This document shows positions 51,786 through 59,833 of a DNA stretch of 64,000 nucleotides, one piece after another (position 1 is the first letter of the stretch; each line of letters begins with the position of its first letter). The stretch spans positions 845,080 through 909,079 of the forward strand of contig NZ_NRSW01000001.1 of assembly GCF_002288635.1 (NCBI RefSeq), given 5' to 3'. Origin of the DNA: Mucilaginibacter sp. MD40 (GTDB taxonomy: Bacteria > Bacteroidota > Bacteroidia > Sphingobacteriales > Sphingobacteriaceae). Both the position numbers and the translations under genes were made by a program. The notes under the pieces were generated by a model, which was not told where the DNA came from, did no database searches, and was given only the letters and a program-made list of their open reading frames with translations.

Positions 51786-53068
51786 GCGGGATCAAGCAGA
51801 GCCCTGGCCTTTATAAAATCGTGGTGACTCATTATGTGGCTGCCGCGTTTTGTTTTTTGGTGCTTTCTGTGATGATGCTGTTTTCCGTGAAAGCTTTTAC
51901 GGGACATTATTTTCACCCGCAGATCCTTGCGATCACCCATATGGCAGCGCTCGGGTGGGGAACTATGATTATCCTCGGGGCATCTTATCAGTTGATACCT
52001 GTTGTGCTGGAAACTGAACTGTACAGCGAAAAACTCGCCTGGATAAGTTTCGCGCTCTTTGTGCCGGGGCTGATTACACTTGTCTATTCGTTTTGGGTAT
52101 TTGTGCCGGGCATTCATATGCAATGCGGCGCTATCTTATTACTTTTGGCCGTCCTCGTATTTACGGTCAATGTATACCTGACCGCTAAAAAGAAAAAGCA
52201 GGAGACTATCCAGGAGGATTTTATTTTCAGCGCCTGTATCTGTCTTTGCCTGACCGTCGCATTAGGCGTGGCTTTGGTGTTTAATTTTACCGTGTCTATA
52301 TTTCCGCAGGATCAGCTGCATTTTCTGAAACTCCACGCGCACATGGGGTTGATCGGATGGTTCCTGCTGATGCTGATAGGCGTGAGTTCCAAACTGGTAC
52401 CAATGTTCCTGGTATCATCGTATCAAAATACTAAATTGCTCACCTACAGTTATTACCTAATTGTAGGCGCGCTGCTGTACTTCCTGGTAGATTCTTATCT
52501 CTACGGGCTTAGTTTGCGGACCTATCTGATATTCGCGATAGGCGCCGCTGGATTAACCTGCTATTTTATCTTTATTTTAAAATGCCTGCGGTCGCGGTTA
52601 AGAAAACATATCGACCTGCCGATGATGAACAGTTTTCTGTCTTTTATCCTATTAAAGATCGCAACGCTGACCGTTCCTTTTATCATCTACTTTCACCTTA
52701 AAAACAACCCGGTGACCATCCGCTTTTCGATGATCTATGGCGAATTTATGCTAATGGGTTGGATCACCGCGTTAATATTGGGTCAAACGTTCAAGACGCT
52801 ACCTTTTATTGTTTGGGTTAAACACTACGAACACCTGACGGGCAAATTTAAAACCCCCATGCCCGCAGACCTTTTCGCTGATAACCTCCTGAAGGCACAA
52901 ACCGTGTCTTATCTGATCTTTTGCCTGACGTTTATGCCGGGCTGTTACCTGCTGTTCCTGCCGCTGATCTATATCGGCATCGCGGCATTGATGGTTACCG
53001 CCATGCTGTACCTGTCCAACATCTTTATCGTACTATTTCATAAAACAATAACTTATGGCAAGCTTTGA
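51782..53068 (+). CDS. Haem-copper-oxidase-like polytopic membrane protein
   Basis: This 428-residue protein has about 12 membrane helices. ITHMAALGWGTMIILGASYQLIP near 57 and FLKLHAHMGLIGWFLLMLIG near 182 carry His residues in helices as in haem-copper oxidase subunit I or NnrS. The adjacent His pair of a CuB site (HH in helix 7) is not seen, so it is not a normal oxidase or NO reductase. It is coupled to the DUF2249 protein upstream and overlaps the MIP18-like gene downstream by 14 bases. It may bind haem and handle NO or its products; that is inference. Confidence 0.7.
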   Translation: MSGIKQSPGLYKIVVTHYVAAAFCFLVLSVMMLFSVKAFTGHYFHPQILAITHMAALGWGTMIILGASYQLIPVVLETELYSEKLAWISFALFVPGLITLVYSFWVFVPGIHMQCGAILLLLAVLVFTVNVYLTAKKKKQETIQEDFIFSACICLCLTVALGVALVFNFTVSIFPQDQLHFLKLHAHMGLIGWFLLMLIGVSSKLVPMFLVSSYQNTKLLTYSYYLIVGALLYFLVDSYLYGLSLRTYLIFAIGAAGLTCYFIFILKCLRSRLRKHIDLPMMNSFLSFILLKIATLTVPFIIYFHLKNNPVTIRFSMIYGEFMLMGWITALILGQTFKTLPFIVWVKHYEHLTGKFKTPMPADLFADNLLKAQTVSYLIFCLTFMPGCYLLFLPLIYIGIAALMVTAMLYLSNIFIVLFHKTITYGKL

Positions 53069-53387
53069 TATTACCGACCCCAATTCGTTTTTAAAAGAAC
53101 AAATGATGGAGACACTCCGTCTGGTGATGGATCCGGAATTGCACATTAACATCATCGACCTTGGGCTGGTTTATGGCATAGAAATAGAGGCCCCGAAAAA
53201 ACGGGTCAAGGTTGAAATGACCTTGTCCTCCTCGTATTGTCCGATGGGTGAAAGTATTGTATCCGCTGTAAAAAATTGTATCGAGGGCCATTATGAAGGT
53301 TATGAGGCCACGGTCGACCTCGTTTGGGAGCCGGTTTGGTCTTATGATAGTATTACGGATGAAGGTAAACGATTATTAGGCCTGTGA
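53055..53387 (+). CDS. MIP18/SufT-like iron-sulfur assembly factor
   Basis: This 110-residue protein is a single MIP18 (DUF59) domain: RLVMDPELHINIIDLGLVYGIEIE near 22, KVEMTLSSSYCPMGESIVSAVKN near 52 with the conserved Cys, and LVWEPVWSYDSITDEGKRLLG at the end. Relatives (SufT, PaaD) help mature Fe-S proteins. Overlaps with both neighbours tie it to the two membrane proteins. Confidence 0.88.
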   Translation: MASFDITDPNSFLKEQMMETLRLVMDPELHINIIDLGLVYGIEIEAPKKRVKVEMTLSSSYCPMGESIVSAVKNCIEGHYEGYEATVDLVWEPVWSYDSITDEGKRLLGL

Positions 53388-54574
53388 TGAAATGGTATAA
53401 AAGCCTGAATTATCCCCGGTGGGCGATCATTAATTTTATCGTGCTGAGTATTTTCGGTGTGTTACTGCGTTATATGCAGCTTTACGATGTCCCAAAACTT
53501 GACTACCAGTTCATCCTTCATGCGCACTCGCACTTTGCTTTTTCAGGCTGGATGTTTTTCTCCATCGCCTTATTGATCGCCTCGTTATGCAATGAAGGGA
53601 AAATAGGTTCCGGTTTCAAAGCTATACTTTTACTAACGCTTATAAGCGCCTACGGTATGCTGGCCAGTTTTTCATGGCAGGGCTATAAACTGGTTTCCAT
53701 CAGCTTCTCAACTCTTTTTGTATTGGTGACTTTTCGCTTTACCTACCTCGTGTCCCATGGAAACTTGCTTAAAAAACGTGTGAATGAACCAGCATATATC
53801 CTGCTCCGGGGAAGCCTGTTCTTATTATGCCTTTCGGCGCTGGGGCCATTCGCCTTAGGCCCGCTGGCTGCATTGGGGCTAAAAAACACACCGTACTACC
53901 AGGACGCAATTTACTTTTACCTGCATTTCCAAATGAACGGGTTTATGCTCCTGGCTGTTTTGGGACTATTAGTTGCTGCTTTCCCGATTACGCCATTAAG
54001 GCGACGATCGAGGCTATGGCTATATGTTTTTGTGTTTTCTGCGGTACCCCTCTATTTTATTTTCTCCTTGTGGAGCAACCCCGGTAGGGTTATCTGGATT
54101 CTGGCTGCTATTAGCGCTGGCTTAAACCTGGCCAGCTGGCTTGTGCTGTGTTTTAGTTTTAGAAGCCAATGGCGCAATTTGTCTTTTATAGAAAGAGCGG
54201 CTTTTATAGGCCTGACATTAAAATGTGTTTTTCAGGTGTTTGTCTGTATCCCGGCTATAGGTGATTGGACCTTTCTCAACCGTAACCTGATCATTGGTTA
54301 TATCCATTTGCTCACCCTGGGAATAATCATGCCGCTGCTGATCGGGCAATTTCTAAGAAAAGGGATGATCAGGTCCTGTAAATTAGTTGCCACCGTAAAC
54401 ATCCTCTATGTCATCCTCGCCGTGACTTACCTCTGCCTGCTCTTTTTACAACCCTTGTTAGCGCTGTTTGCCATCGTGATCCCATCTTATCAGTTCCTGT
54501 TGTTTTTACTTTGCCTGTCCTTTCTTCCGGTCGGCATTCTATTGCTTTTTAAGGCTAAAAGGCAACGCTCATAA
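53387..54574 (+). CDS. Second haem-copper-oxidase-like membrane protein
   Basis: This protein has about 395 residues and 11-12 membrane helices. I use the ATG at 53387, which overlaps the MIP18-like stop (TGATG). FILHAHSHFAFSGWMFFSIALL near 46 has three His in one helix, and FYLHFQMNGFMLLAVLGLL near 182 has another. It is related in form to the protein at 51782 and to cbb3 subunit I-like proteins, but lacks a clear CuB His pair. Last gene of the four-gene operon. Specific function unknown. Confidence 0.7.
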   Translation: MKWYKSLNYPRWAIINFIVLSIFGVLLRYMQLYDVPKLDYQFILHAHSHFAFSGWMFFSIALLIASLCNEGKIGSGFKAILLLTLISAYGMLASFSWQGYKLVSISFSTLFVLVTFRFTYLVSHGNLLKKRVNEPAYILLRGSLFLLCLSALGPFALGPLAALGLKNTPYYQDAIYFYLHFQMNGFMLLAVLGLLVAAFPITPLRRRSRLWLYVFVFSAVPLYFIFSLWSNPGRVIWILAAISAGLNLASWLVLCFSFRSQWRNLSFIERAAFIGLTLKCVFQVFVCIPAIGDWTFLNRNLIIGYIHLLTLGIIMPLLIGQFLRKGMIRSCKLVATVNILYVILAVTYLCLLFLQPLLALFAIVIPSYQFLLFLLCLSFLPVGILLLFKAKRQRS

Positions 54575-54579
54575 GTATA

Positions 54580-54595
54580 TGTGACGACGATCACT
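54580..54595. promoter_or_regulatory. Crp-like half-site pair upstream of the RIC gene
   Basis: TGTGA-CGACGA-TCACT fits TGTGA-N6-TCACA with one mismatch. It lies 56 bases upstream of the RIC ATG. It may be a Crp/Fnr-family site, but chance cannot be excluded. Confidence 0.4.
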
Positions 54596-54602
54596 TTTTT
54601 AA

Positions 54603-54638
54603 TAAATAATAAAAGATAACTTTGTCTTTTATTATTTA
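54603..54638. promoter_or_regulatory. Rrf2-type operator covering the RIC promoter
   Basis: TAAATAATAAAAGA and TCTTTTATTATTTA are exact 14-base inverted arms. The eight-base spacer is TAACTTTG, a perfect Bacteroidota -7 box. A bound repressor would therefore sit on the core promoter 13 bases before the RIC ATG. The same motif (AATAAAAGA-N8-TCTTTTATT) recurs at 56091-56116. Confidence 0.8.
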
Positions 54639-54650
54639 ACAATTTAGAAA

Positions 54651-55604
54651 ATGGAAGTATTAGACATTCTGGACGTAACCGTGATCGAACCGCGGTTTAA
54701 GCATCCAAAGATTTTTGACAAGTTCGATTCCCTGTTAGCAGGCGAGGCTTTTATTATTCACAATGACCATGATCCTAAACCTTTGTATTATCAGCTTCTG
54801 GCTGAAAGAGGCCAGGTATTCATTTGGGATTATCTGGAAAGTGGCCCGGAAGTATGGCAGGTGAAGATCGCCAAAAAGACCGAGGCAGAAAACACGGAAA
54901 CCATCGGAGAGATCGTGGCCAAGGATTACCGCAAAGCTCAGGTCTTTAAAAATTTAGGCATTGACTTCTGCTGTGGTGGTAAAAAAACCATCGCTGAAGT
55001 TTGCGAGAAAAAAGGGATCAGTCCGGAGGAAGTGGAGCGCCAGCTGGCAGCCGTTAAAGGCGAAGCATCCACCACCAGTGAAAATGATTTTCAAAACTGG
55101 GACCTTGGTTTTCTGAGTGACTACATTATCAATACCCACCATCGGTATGTCCGCGAGAATACCCAGTTTATACTGGAGATCGCCCAAAAAGTAGCGCGCG
55201 TACACGGTGAAAGACACCCGGAACTAATCAAAGTGGCGGAATTATTTGGACGGATCGGAAATGACCTGACCTTGCATATGGTCAAAGAAGAAAAAATACT
55301 GTTCCCCTTTATCAAGGAACTGGCGCAGGTTTATAATTCAGGCGGTATGCTCCCTTCTGCAAACTTTGGAAAAATTTCCGTACCGATACAGATCATGGAT
55401 TCTGAACATGAGCAGGTAGGCGGTGATTTCGAAACCATTCGCACGATCACCTCGAACTACCAATTGCCGGAAGACGCTTGCAGTTCTTATACTATTCTGT
55501 TCAAGAAATTGGAAGAGTATGAAAACGACCTGCACCGTCACGTACACCTGGAAAGCAATATTCTGTTCCCTAAAGCCATTCAGCTCGAAAAGGAATTATC
55601 TTAA
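54651..55604 (+). CDS. Iron-sulfur cluster repair di-iron protein (RIC/ScdA) with N-terminal DUF2249 domain
   Basis: This 317-residue protein has three parts. The first is a DUF2249 domain (about 5-75, EAFIIHNDHDPKPLYYQLLAER). The second is an ScdA_N domain (about 83-140, KNLGIDFCCGGKKTIAEVC with the Cys pair at 107-108). The third is a hemerythrin-like di-iron domain (about 155-315: NTHHRYVREN, LHMVKEEKILFPF, DSEHEQVGGDF, LHRHVHLESNILFPK). RIC proteins restore Fe-S clusters damaged by NO or peroxide. The extra DUF2249 domain matches the one in the operon upstream. It is transcribed alone from a promoter under the Rrf2-type operator. Confidence 0.92.
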   Translation: MEVLDILDVTVIEPRFKHPKIFDKFDSLLAGEAFIIHNDHDPKPLYYQLLAERGQVFIWDYLESGPEVWQVKIAKKTEAENTETIGEIVAKDYRKAQVFKNLGIDFCCGGKKTIAEVCEKKGISPEEVERQLAAVKGEASTTSENDFQNWDLGFLSDYIINTHHRYVRENTQFILEIAQKVARVHGERHPELIKVAELFGRIGNDLTLHMVKEEKILFPFIKELAQVYNSGGMLPSANFGKISVPIQIMDSEHEQVGGDFETIRTITSNYQLPEDACSSYTILFKKLEEYENDLHRHVHLESNILFPKAIQLEKELS

Positions 55605-55648
55605 AGGATAATTATATATTTAGGTTTGTAAAATCAACAGCACAAAAA

Positions 55649-56077
55649 ATGATACTATCCAAATCATGTGAATACGCCATCAGGGCGACGGTTTATGTCG
55701 CCCTTAAAAGCAGGAAGAATGAAAAGACGGGGATCATCGAGGTTGCTGAAGCAATTGGTTCACCCATGCATTTTACAGGCAAGATATTGCAAACGCTGGT
55801 CCGCAAGAAAATTCTTTCGTCCGCGAAGGGGCCGACCGGGGGGTTTTATGTTGAAAACGGGCAGGACCTTTTCCTGATCGACATCGTCAGGGCGATCGAT
55901 GGCAACGGCCTGTTCACCTCTTGTGTGCTGGGTTTAGAGAAGTGTTCGGAAACACAGCCCTGCCCGATGCACGATCAGGTTAAACCGATCCGGGATTTGT
56001 TAATGGCCGAGTTCAGCAAGAAGCCGATAACCGAATTGGTGGAAGAGTTCCAGCAGCATAAATACTTTTTGAAATAA
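55649..56077 (+). CDS. Rrf2-family transcriptional regulator (NsrR-like)
   Basis: This 142-residue regulator has an N-terminal winged helix (SKSCEYAIRATVYVALKS, then GPTGGFYVENG, about 4-72). Three Cys follow (92, 99 and 105, C-x6-C-x5-C), as in Rrf2 proteins with an Fe-S cluster such as NsrR and IscR. NO destroys such clusters and lifts repression. Two matching palindromes in the neighbourhood are the likely targets. Its own leader has TAGGTTTG at 55621-55628. Confidence 0.9.
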   Translation: MILSKSCEYAIRATVYVALKSRKNEKTGIIEVAEAIGSPMHFTGKILQTLVRKKILSSAKGPTGGFYVENGQDLFLIDIVRAIDGNGLFTSCVLGLEKCSETQPCPMHDQVKPIRDLLMAEFSKKPITELVEEFQQHKYFLK

Positions 56078-56090
56078 AAAAATTTGACGC

Positions 56091-56116
56091 AATAAAAGAC
56101 ATTTGTATCTTTTATT
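56091..56116. promoter_or_regulatory. Rrf2-type operator upstream of the nos operon
   Basis: AATAAAAGA-N8-TCTTTTATT is the same core as at 54603-54638, just after the Rrf2 gene and 140 bases before the cytochrome c gene. Confidence 0.75.
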
Positions 56117-56171
56117 AATACGATACACAGCAATTAAATGAATATAAAAACAATATACTATGTCATATAAC

Positions 56172-56185
56172 ATGATTTAAATCAT
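56172..56185. promoter_or_regulatory. FNR/Crp-type palindrome upstream of the nos operon
   Basis: ATGATTTAAATCAT is a perfect 14-bp palindrome, identical to the core of the site at 50914-50931, 74 bases before the cytochrome c ATG. It probably gives activation at low oxygen or with NO. Confidence 0.75.
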
Positions 56186-56258
56186 ATTATATGGGGTATA
56201 GCGTCATATCATTGCTTGGTATTTACTGATAGTTTTATCGAAAATTAAAAACAACAAA

Positions 56259-56759
56259 ATGAAAAATCTAAAAACCTTATTGATTGCGACGCTCGTGTCA
56301 GGTTTGACCTTTTTATATGCCTGCGGTCCGTCAAACGGTGGCTCAGATTCTGAGAACACCTCAACGGCTGCACCGGCCGCTGCACCGGCTTCAACAGCAG
56401 ACATAGACCCGGCCGCAAAAAGCGACAGCAAGGGTGTCGGCAAATTCACGGATGTCAAACTGACTGCCATTGATCCCGCCATGGCGGATAAAGGGCTGGT
56501 CGTCTTCAATGCCAAATGCGGTGCTTGCCATAAAATGACCGATCAGAAAGTTGTTGGTCCAGGATTGCTGGGAGTAACCAAAAGGCGCACACCGGAATGG
56601 ATAATGAACCAGATAACCAACCCGGTTGAAATGGAAGCAAAAGATCCTGTTGGACAAGCTTTACTAGCAAAACACCTGACCCAAATGACGTTCCAGAATG
56701 TAACGGATGAAGAAACCCGCCAGATCCTGGAATACTTTAGAAAAAATGACAGCAAATAA
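56259..56759 (+). CDS. Monohaem cytochrome c lipoprotein
   Basis: This 166-residue protein has a lipoprotein signal (lipobox LYAC, Cys at 22) and an Ala/Ser/Thr/Pro-rich linker (about 25-60). A cytochrome c domain follows with CGACH at 87-91 and a likely distal Met in LTQMTFQNV near 145. It is the first gene of the nos operon, 20 bases before nosZ, and is probably the direct electron donor to NosZ. Confidence 0.9.
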   Translation: MKNLKTLLIATLVSGLTFLYACGPSNGGSDSENTSTAAPAAAPASTADIDPAAKSDSKGVGKFTDVKLTAIDPAMADKGLVVFNAKCGACHKMTDQKVVGPGLLGVTKRRTPEWIMNQITNPVEMEAKDPVGQALLAKHLTQMTFQNVTDEETRQILEYFRKNDSK

Positions 56760-56779
56760 CATTTAAACTTTTAAAGATT

Positions 56780-58762
56780 ATGAAATTTTCACCTTATAAA
56801 TTACTGGTACCGGTGCTGGCTTTGTTAGCGGGCAGTACCATTTATGGCTGTAAACCCGGCAAAGCCGGTTCTTCAGTCGACGCCGATGCCGCGCAAAAAG
56901 TATACGTGGCGCCAGGTAAATATGATGAAGTATATGCTTTTCTATCAGGGGGGTTTAGCGGGCAGGTAGCTGCCTACGGTATACCTTCTGGCCGCTTGCT
57001 AAAAGTAATTCCGGTATTTTCTCAAAACCCGGAGAATGGTTATGGGTATTCTGAAGAAACCAAACCCATGCTGAATACTTCACACGGATTTGTACCCTGG
57101 GATGATTCCCACCACCCGGAGCTTTCCAAAACTAATGGCGAAGATGACGGTCGCTGGTTATTTATTAATGGAAATAACACGCCGCGTATCGCCCGTATCG
57201 ACCTGGCTACTTTTAAAACTGCCGAGATCATCGAGTTGCCAAACATCGGCGGAAATCACGCCTCTCCGTTTTGCACAGAAAACACCGAGTATGTGGTCGG
57301 CAATACCCGTTTCAGTGAACCGCTTGACAACAATAAAACAGATAATTCGATCGCCAGCTTTAAGCAAACTTTCAAAGGTGCGGTTTCATTCGTTAAAGTA
57401 AACAAAGAAAACGGTGCGATGAACCTGGCTTTTCAGCTGATCGTGCCGGCTTTCAATTATGATTTGGCACACGCCGGTAAAGGCCCGTCACACGATTGGA
57501 TCTTTTTTACCTGTTATAATACCGAACAGGCGCATACCTTATTAGAGGTGAATGCAAGCCAGCGTGACAAAGACTTTATCATGGCCGTGAACTGGAAAAA
57601 AGCGGAAGAACTGATTGCCGCTGGTAAGGGAACTAAGATATCCGCAAAATACGCGCATAATGTCTATAATGACAAGACGCACACCGCCACTTCAGTTATA
57701 GAGACGGAAACACAGACCATTGATATCACAAAATTCCCGGGCTTGGTTTATTATATGCCCTGCCCGAAATCTCCGCATGGTGTAGACGTGAGCCCTGACG
57801 GATTAAGTATTGTTGCGAGTGGGAAACTGGCTGCTATTATCCCGGTATTCTCTTATCAGAAAATGCTGGACGCTATTGATAAAAAACAATATGACGGCAT
57901 GGTCGAAGGTAATATTCCGGTATTGAAATATGATGCAGTACTGCGCGGTGAGGTAAAAAAACCAGGCTTGGGTCCGTTGCATACCGAATTTGATGATAAA
58001 GGTTATGCGTATACCACCATGTTCGTTTCCTCAGAGGTTGTTAAATGGAAACTGGACAATTTGGAAATTACTGACCGGATACCTTCTTATTATTCACCTG
58101 GCCACTTATCTGTTGTAGGCGGTGATTCCAAAAAGCCATTCGGTAAATACCTGCTATCATTAAACAAGATCACCAAAGACAGGTACCTGCCAACAGGCCC
58201 GGAACTTGCCCAGGCTTGCCAGCTGATCGATATTACGGGTAATAAAATGAAACTTTTACTGGATTTCCCGACCATCGGTGAGCCACACTATGCGCAAATG
58301 ATCCCGGCGGAAAAGATCCTAAAAAACCAGGTCAAATTCTTCAAGTTGGAAGACAACAAAAACGCTTATGCCACCAAGTCTGAAAAAGAGACCAAGGTAG
58401 TCCGAAACGGCAACCGGGTGGATGTTTATATGACCGCTATCCGTTCGCACCTTGCACCAGACAATATTGAAGGCATTAAGATCGGAGATGAAGTTTATGT
58501 CCATGTAACTAACCTGGAACAGGATTGGGACGTACCGCATGGCTTCGCGATCAAGGGTGCGAATAATGCAGAACTGTTGATCATGCCGGGTGAAACCTGT
58601 ACCTTAAAATGGACTCCCGGATTAGCAGGTATTGTTCCTTTTTATTGTACTGACTTCTGTTCAGCGCTTCACCAGGAAATGCAGGGCTATTTCAGAGTGT
58701 CTCCAGCAGGCTCTAATGTGCCTATTAAATTCTCTATCGGTGAAAACCCGGTAACCCAATAA
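56780..58762 (+). CDS. nosZ: Nitrous-oxide reductase, clade II
   Basis: This 660-residue periplasmic copper enzyme reduces N2O to N2. It has a Sec-type signal with a lipobox-like Cys (IYGC, about 24) instead of the Tat signal of clade I. The seven-blade propeller with CuZ His residues covers about 50-500 (for example SHGFVPWDDSHHPE near 100, GGNHASPFCTE near 157, CPKSPHGVDVSPDG near 330). The C-terminal cupredoxin has the CuA site CTDFCSALHQEM (Cys 623 and 627, His 631, Met 634). All visible copper ligands are present. Confidence 0.96.
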   Translation: MKFSPYKLLVPVLALLAGSTIYGCKPGKAGSSVDADAAQKVYVAPGKYDEVYAFLSGGFSGQVAAYGIPSGRLLKVIPVFSQNPENGYGYSEETKPMLNTSHGFVPWDDSHHPELSKTNGEDDGRWLFINGNNTPRIARIDLATFKTAEIIELPNIGGNHASPFCTENTEYVVGNTRFSEPLDNNKTDNSIASFKQTFKGAVSFVKVNKENGAMNLAFQLIVPAFNYDLAHAGKGPSHDWIFFTCYNTEQAHTLLEVNASQRDKDFIMAVNWKKAEELIAAGKGTKISAKYAHNVYNDKTHTATSVIETETQTIDITKFPGLVYYMPCPKSPHGVDVSPDGLSIVASGKLAAIIPVFSYQKMLDAIDKKQYDGMVEGNIPVLKYDAVLRGEVKKPGLGPLHTEFDDKGYAYTTMFVSSEVVKWKLDNLEITDRIPSYYSPGHLSVVGGDSKKPFGKYLLSLNKITKDRYLPTGPELAQACQLIDITGNKMKLLLDFPTIGEPHYAQMIPAEKILKNQVKFFKLEDNKNAYATKSEKETKVVRNGNRVDVYMTAIRSHLAPDNIEGIKIGDEVYVHVTNLEQDWDVPHGFAIKGANNAELLIMPGETCTLKWTPGLAGIVPFYCTDFCSALHQEMQGYFRVSPAGSNVPIKFSIGENPVTQ

Positions 58763-58820
58763 TTTAAAATCAAAGTGTATGGTTTTGGAAAACACCATAC
58801 ACTTTGTTAATCCTCTGATC

Positions 58821-59396
58821 ATGAAAACCCATACAAGAGTGTTGATCTTCATCAGCTGCCTGCTGATGCTGAGCGCTTATTTTCTTCCATTATGGCATAT
58901 TTTACTGGATGCTCCCCAATATCCCGAAGGCCTGGAAATGAAAATCTGGCTGAATGGATTGTCAGGAAGTATCGATCAGATCAACGGTCTGAACCACTAC
59001 ATCGGCATGAAATTTATTTCTGTCGACGATTTTAAAGAATTTAAGATACTTCCCTTTGTATTTGGCGCGCTGACACTCATCGGTATTGCCGCGGGCCTCT
59101 CCAAAAGCCGCAAACTCCTATGGGCCTGGTTCATTGGCTTATGCCTTTTCGCCATCGTTGGGTTTAGCGACTTTTATATGTGGGAATATAGCTATGGACA
59201 CAAACTAAATCCACATGCCGCTATCAAGGTCGAAGGGATGAATTACCAGCCGCCGCTTTTTGGCTATAAGCAACTGCTCAATTTCACTGCCGGATCATTA
59301 CCCGATACGGGCGGGCTCTTGGTCGGATTAGGCGGGGTATTGGTCGCCGCTGCACTTTTTTATAAACCACAAATTTCTCCAAACAAGATCAAATGA
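58821..59396 (+). CDS. Nos-cluster membrane protein (NosB-like position)
   Basis: This protein has about 191 residues, starting at the ATG at 58821 (MKTHTRVLIFISCLLMLSAY). It has four membrane helices (about 7-25, 75-95, 100-120, 165-185) and a conserved-looking loop with GLNHYIGMKFISVDDF. Such a protein is usual between nosZ and nosL in clade II clusters, where it may serve electron transfer or NosZ maturation. Name by position only. It overlaps nosL by four bases. Confidence 0.75.
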   Translation: MKTHTRVLIFISCLLMLSAYFLPLWHILLDAPQYPEGLEMKIWLNGLSGSIDQINGLNHYIGMKFISVDDFKEFKILPFVFGALTLIGIAAGLSKSRKLLWAWFIGLCLFAIVGFSDFYMWEYSYGHKLNPHAAIKVEGMNYQPPLFGYKQLLNFTAGSLPDTGGLLVGLGGVLVAAALFYKPQISPNKIK

Positions 59397-59833
59397 AAAG
59401 GTTAAATATCATTACAATGGTGCTGTGCTGTCTTTTGACAGCTTGCAGCCATGAGCCTGAGCCTATCCGTTATGGCAAAGACGCCTGTACGCATTGTAAA
59501 ATGACGATCATGGATAAGCGTTTCGCTGCTGAGCTGATCACCGGCAAAGGCAAAGTATTCAAATTTGACGCGGCTGAATGTATGACCGGTTTTTTAAAGG
59601 AAAACCCTGCCATTGCTGCCGACGCTAAGAGTGTCTTTTTAGTCAATGATTTTACCAATCCAGGAAAATTTACCGATGCCCGAAAATCCTTTTTCCTCCG
59701 GGATAGTTCGCTGTCCTCTCCTATGGGGGGTAACCTGGCGGCTTTTCAATCCCGGCCGGCGGCAGAAGCCGCAAAAAAGGACAAGTCGGCGCAGGTCTAT
59801 GACTGGTCACTGTTATTAAGTAAAAATAAATAA
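59393..59833 (+). CDS. nosL: NosL copper chaperone lipoprotein
   Basis: This 146-residue protein has a lipoprotein signal (lipobox LTAC, Cys at 18). It carries YGKDACTHCKMTIMD near 28-41, whose Cys/Met set binds Cu(I), and FDAAECM near 62. NosL gives copper to NosZ together with NosDFY. One-base overlap with nosD (TAATG). Confidence 0.93.
   Translation: MKRLNIITMVLCCLLTACSHEPEPIRYGKDACTHCKMTIMDKRFAAELITGKGKVFKFDAAECMTGFLKENPAIAADAKSVFLVNDFTNPGKFTDARKSFFLRDSSLSSPMGGNLAAFQSRPAAEAAKKDKSAQVYDWSLLLSKNK

Noticed and set aside
51782..54574. Nitric-oxide reductase (norB) or cbb3 oxidase genes
   Set aside because: The helix-7 His pair and other CuB/FeB ligands are not visible.
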